From contig JBNJEU010000086.1 in the NCBI GenBank assembly GCA_051746205.1, positions 1 through 6,137 on the forward strand: a DNA stretch of 6,137 bases, written 5' to 3'. This document shows positions 5,055 to 6,137 of the stretch, piece after piece. Below the pieces are notes generated by a model. The model saw only the letters and a program-made list of their open reading frames with translations, did no database searches and was not told the origin of the DNA. The position numbers and the translations under genes are program-made. The stretch comes from Thiohalospira sp051746205 (GTDB lineage Bacteria > Pseudomonadota > Gammaproteobacteria > Thiohalospirales > Thiohalospiraceae). How positions within the stretch are numbered: the stretch's first letter is position 1; each line of letters opens with the position of its first letter.

Positions 5055-5929
5055 TGGCCGGCAACGGCCCCCTCGACGCCCTCAAGGTCGCCCTGCAGTA
5101 CCCGCTGCCCCAGCACGCCCTGTCACGGGCGTTCGGCCGAGTGGCCCGCTGCCGCTGGCGCTGGTTCCGGCACTGGGCCATCCGCCGCTTCGTTGCCCTG
5201 TTCCGGGTCGACCTGGCGGAGGCGGCGGAACCGAGTCCGGAAAGCTACTGCCACTTCGATGCCTTCTTCACTCGCGCCCTGAAGCCGGGAGCCCGCCCCC
5301 TGCCGCAGTCCCCGGATCAGCTGGCCTCGCCGGTGGACGGCACGGTCTCCCAGGCCGGCACTGTCGACGGCGGCCGCGTCGTCCAGGCCAAGGGGCGCGA
5401 CTACAGCGTCGAGGAACTCCTCGGCGGCGATCCGGAACGGGCCGCGCCGTTCCAGGGCGGCCGCTTCACCACCCTCTACCTCTCGCCGCGCGACTACCAC
5501 CGGATCCACTTGCCGCTGGACGGGACCCTGCGCAGCAGCGTCTACGTCCCGGGCCGACTCTTCTCGGTGAACCCCGCCACCACCGCGCGGGTCCCGCGCC
5601 TGTTCGCCCGCAACGAGCGGCTGGCCGCGATCTTCGAGACCCCGGCCGGGCCGATGGCGGTGGTGATGGTCGGGGCGCTGCTGGTGGCCGGTATCGAGAC
5701 GGTCTGGAGCGGCTGGGAGACCCCGCCGCGCGGCCGCCGAGTGCGGCGGCGCGAACACGAGGGCCCGCACTTCGGGCGCGGGGACGAGATCGGCCGTTTC
5801 CACATGGGCTCGACCGTGATCCTGCTGCTGCCGCCGGAGGCCGACGCGACATGGGAGCCGGGCCTGGTATCGGGAACACCGGTGCGCATGGGGCAGCCGC
5901 TGGCGCGCCTGGGCGGGCTTTCCGGCTGA
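5054..5929 (+). CDS. psd: Phosphatidylserine decarboxylase proenzyme
   Basis: Psd converts phosphatidylserine to phosphatidylethanolamine at the inner membrane, the last step of PE synthesis. The 291-residue proenzyme aligns along its whole length with E. coli Psd (322 residues) but lacks the variable acidic C-terminal tail. Visible motifs are FDAFFTRALKPGARP (68-82), SPVDG with catalytic Asp95, QAKGRDYS (111-118), YLSPRDYHRIHLP with His149, VPGRLFSVN (165-173), LFARNER (183-189) and IETVW (214-218). The self-cleavage site is Gly252-Ser253 in FHMGSTVI, where the usual LGST reads MGST. Cleavage gives the beta chain (1-252) and an alpha chain with an N-terminal pyruvoyl group made from Ser253. 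The start is the ATG overlapping the SCO stop, and there is no strong Shine-Dalgarno, consistent with coupled translation. Confidence 0.97.
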   Translation: MAGNGPLDALKVALQYPLPQHALSRAFGRVARCRWRWFRHWAIRRFVALFRVDLAEAAEPSPESYCHFDAFFTRALKPGARPLPQSPDQLASPVDGTVSQAGTVDGGRVVQAKGRDYSVEELLGGDPERAAPFQGGRFTTLYLSPRDYHRIHLPLDGTLRSSVYVPGRLFSVNPATTARVPRLFARNERLAAIFETPAGPMAVVMVGALLVAGIETVWSGWETPPRGRRVRRREHEGPHFGRGDEIGRFHMGSTVILLLPPEADATWEPGLVSGTPVRMGQPLARLGGLSG

Positions 5930-5930
5930 A

Positions 5931-5949
5931 CCTCCCGGATTCCCGGAGG
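5931..5949 (+). terminator. Short hairpin just after psd, possible terminator
   Basis: CCTCC (5931-5935) pairs with GGAGG (5945-5949), followed inward by one C-C mismatch and two further G-C pairs around an ATT loop. It begins 2 nt after the psd stop. No U tract follows (GGTCTGG instead), so intrinsic termination here alone is doubtful; the much longer inverted repeat directly downstream may do the job. Confidence 0.3.
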
Positions 5950-5963
5950 GGTCTGGTTTCGGA

Positions 5964-5990
5964 GGGTGTGCCGGGACCGGGCGGGGGGGG
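5964..5990 (+). other. G-quadruplex-forming motif in the left arm
   Basis: The plus strand carries four runs of three or more G (5964-5966, 5973-5975, 5979-5981, 5983-5990) with loops of 6, 3 and 1 nt. This fits the usual G3+ N1-7 rule. Folding competes with the hairpin formed by the two arms. Confidence 0.45.
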
Positions 5991-6008
5991 CGCTCGCCCG
6001 GGGGGCGT

Positions 6009-6030
6009 CAGCGGCCATGGATGGCCGCTG
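6009..6030. repeat. Nested palindrome CAGCGGCCAT-GG-ATGGCCGCTG
   Basis: A perfect 10-bp inverted repeat with a 2-nt centre sits in the first half of the loop of the larger inverted repeat. The rest of the loop (6031-6059) is unpaired and includes GAGCCTACACGG. From memory, palindromes with a CCATGGATGG centre followed by a GAGCCTACA and GGCGTCC tail recur between genes in several gammaproteobacteria. This resemblance is not verified here. Confidence 0.75.
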
Positions 6031-6074
6031 TCGAGCCTACACGGAAGTATTCATGGCGTCCCCCCGGGCGAGCG

Positions 6075-6102
6075 CCCCCCCCCGCCCGGTCCCGGCACAC
6101 CC
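6075..6102 (-). other. G-quadruplex-forming motif in the right arm (mirror copy)
   Basis: This is the reverse complement of the left-arm motif, with a run of nine rather than eight G on the minus strand. The two motifs therefore lie on opposite strands and face each other across the 54-nt centre. Confidence 0.45.
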
Positions 6103-6137
6103 TCCGAAACCAGACCTCGCACTTCCCCCCCCTCCCC

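Larger units (their letters stand above)
5950..6116. repeat. Nearly perfect 56/57-nt inverted repeat with a 54-nt centre
   Basis: The left arm 5950-6005 and the right arm 6060-6116 are exact reverse complements except that the G run at 5983-5990 has 8 bases and its partner C run at 6075-6083 has 9. The arms begin GGTCTGGTTTCGGAGGGTGT and close at a run of six G (left) and six C (right). The 54-nt centre (6006-6059) contains a further perfect palindrome. Pairing stops at once outside the arms (5949 against 6117), and no target-site duplication flanks them. It is far larger and more exact than an intrinsic terminator. Possible identities are a dispersed intergenic repeat or MITE-like element, a bidirectional terminator or mRNA end, or a fold-back assembly artefact near a contig end. 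The element lies 3' of psd, where such a repeat would do little harm. Confidence 0.9.

Noticed and set aside
5950..6116. Rho-independent terminator as the full explanation of the inverted repeat
   Set aside because: The arms are several times longer than a terminator stem, the loop is 54 nt and structured, and no U tract follows; C-rich sequence follows instead.
6017..6137. Open frame from ATG 6017 (MDGRCRAYTEVFMAS...) running off the right edge
   Set aside because: It starts inside the nested palindrome, reads through the repeat arm and becomes Pro-rich from the C runs. No ribosome binding site is visible. It is best explained as spurious translation of the repeat.
1..6137. tRNA, rRNA, CRISPR arrays, insertion sequences with transposase
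   Set aside because: No tRNA-like cloverleaf, regularly spaced direct repeats or transposase-like frame was seen on either strand.

Overview
The window is GC-rich (by eye well above 60%), gene-dense bacterial DNA. A YqiB-type DUF1249 protein, a KdtA/WaaA-related glycosyltransferase-like protein, an SCO copper chaperone and a proteobacterial-length phosphatidylserine decarboxylase point to a gammaproteobacterium. My guess is a halophilic or sulfur-oxidising lineage such as the Ectothiorhodospiraceae; that placement is inference.

Layout. (1) 1-738, minus strand: the first 38 codons of an unrecognised gene leave through the left edge. It has its own good sigma70-type promoter (194-222) and a leader with several small palindromes, and yqiB lies upstream of it. 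(2) 833-1828, plus strand: a divergently oriented, shortened WaaA-like protein that has lost the usual motifs of Kdo transferases. (3) 1825-4338, minus strand: a compact three-gene operon. Its order is a LexA/UmuD-like S24 self-cleaving protein with no DNA-binding domain, a large polytopic membrane protein with a helical cytoplasmic or periplasmic region, and a lipoprotein with a von Willebrand A-like fold. The genes are 4 nt apart or overlapping, and the last one interlocks its stop codon with that of the WaaA-like gene. (4) 4440-5929, plus strand: an SCO-family copper chaperone and psd, joined by a TGATG stop/start overlap. (5) 5930-6137: no gene. It holds a small hairpin and then a nearly perfect inverted repeat (56 and 57 nt arms, differing only by one G in a G run) around a 54-nt centre that contains a second perfect palindrome.

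Psd makes phosphatidylethanolamine and the SCO protein serves copper delivery to cytochrome oxidase, so the right half concerns membrane and respiratory maintenance. The S24/membrane/lipoprotein operon is the best candidate for an undescribed system. A self-cleaving sensor without a repressor domain is encoded with a membrane protein and an envelope lipoprotein. The intergenic element at the right end is the strongest non-coding signal; it looks like a dispersed intergenic repeat or small non-autonomous mobile element rather than a plain terminator.
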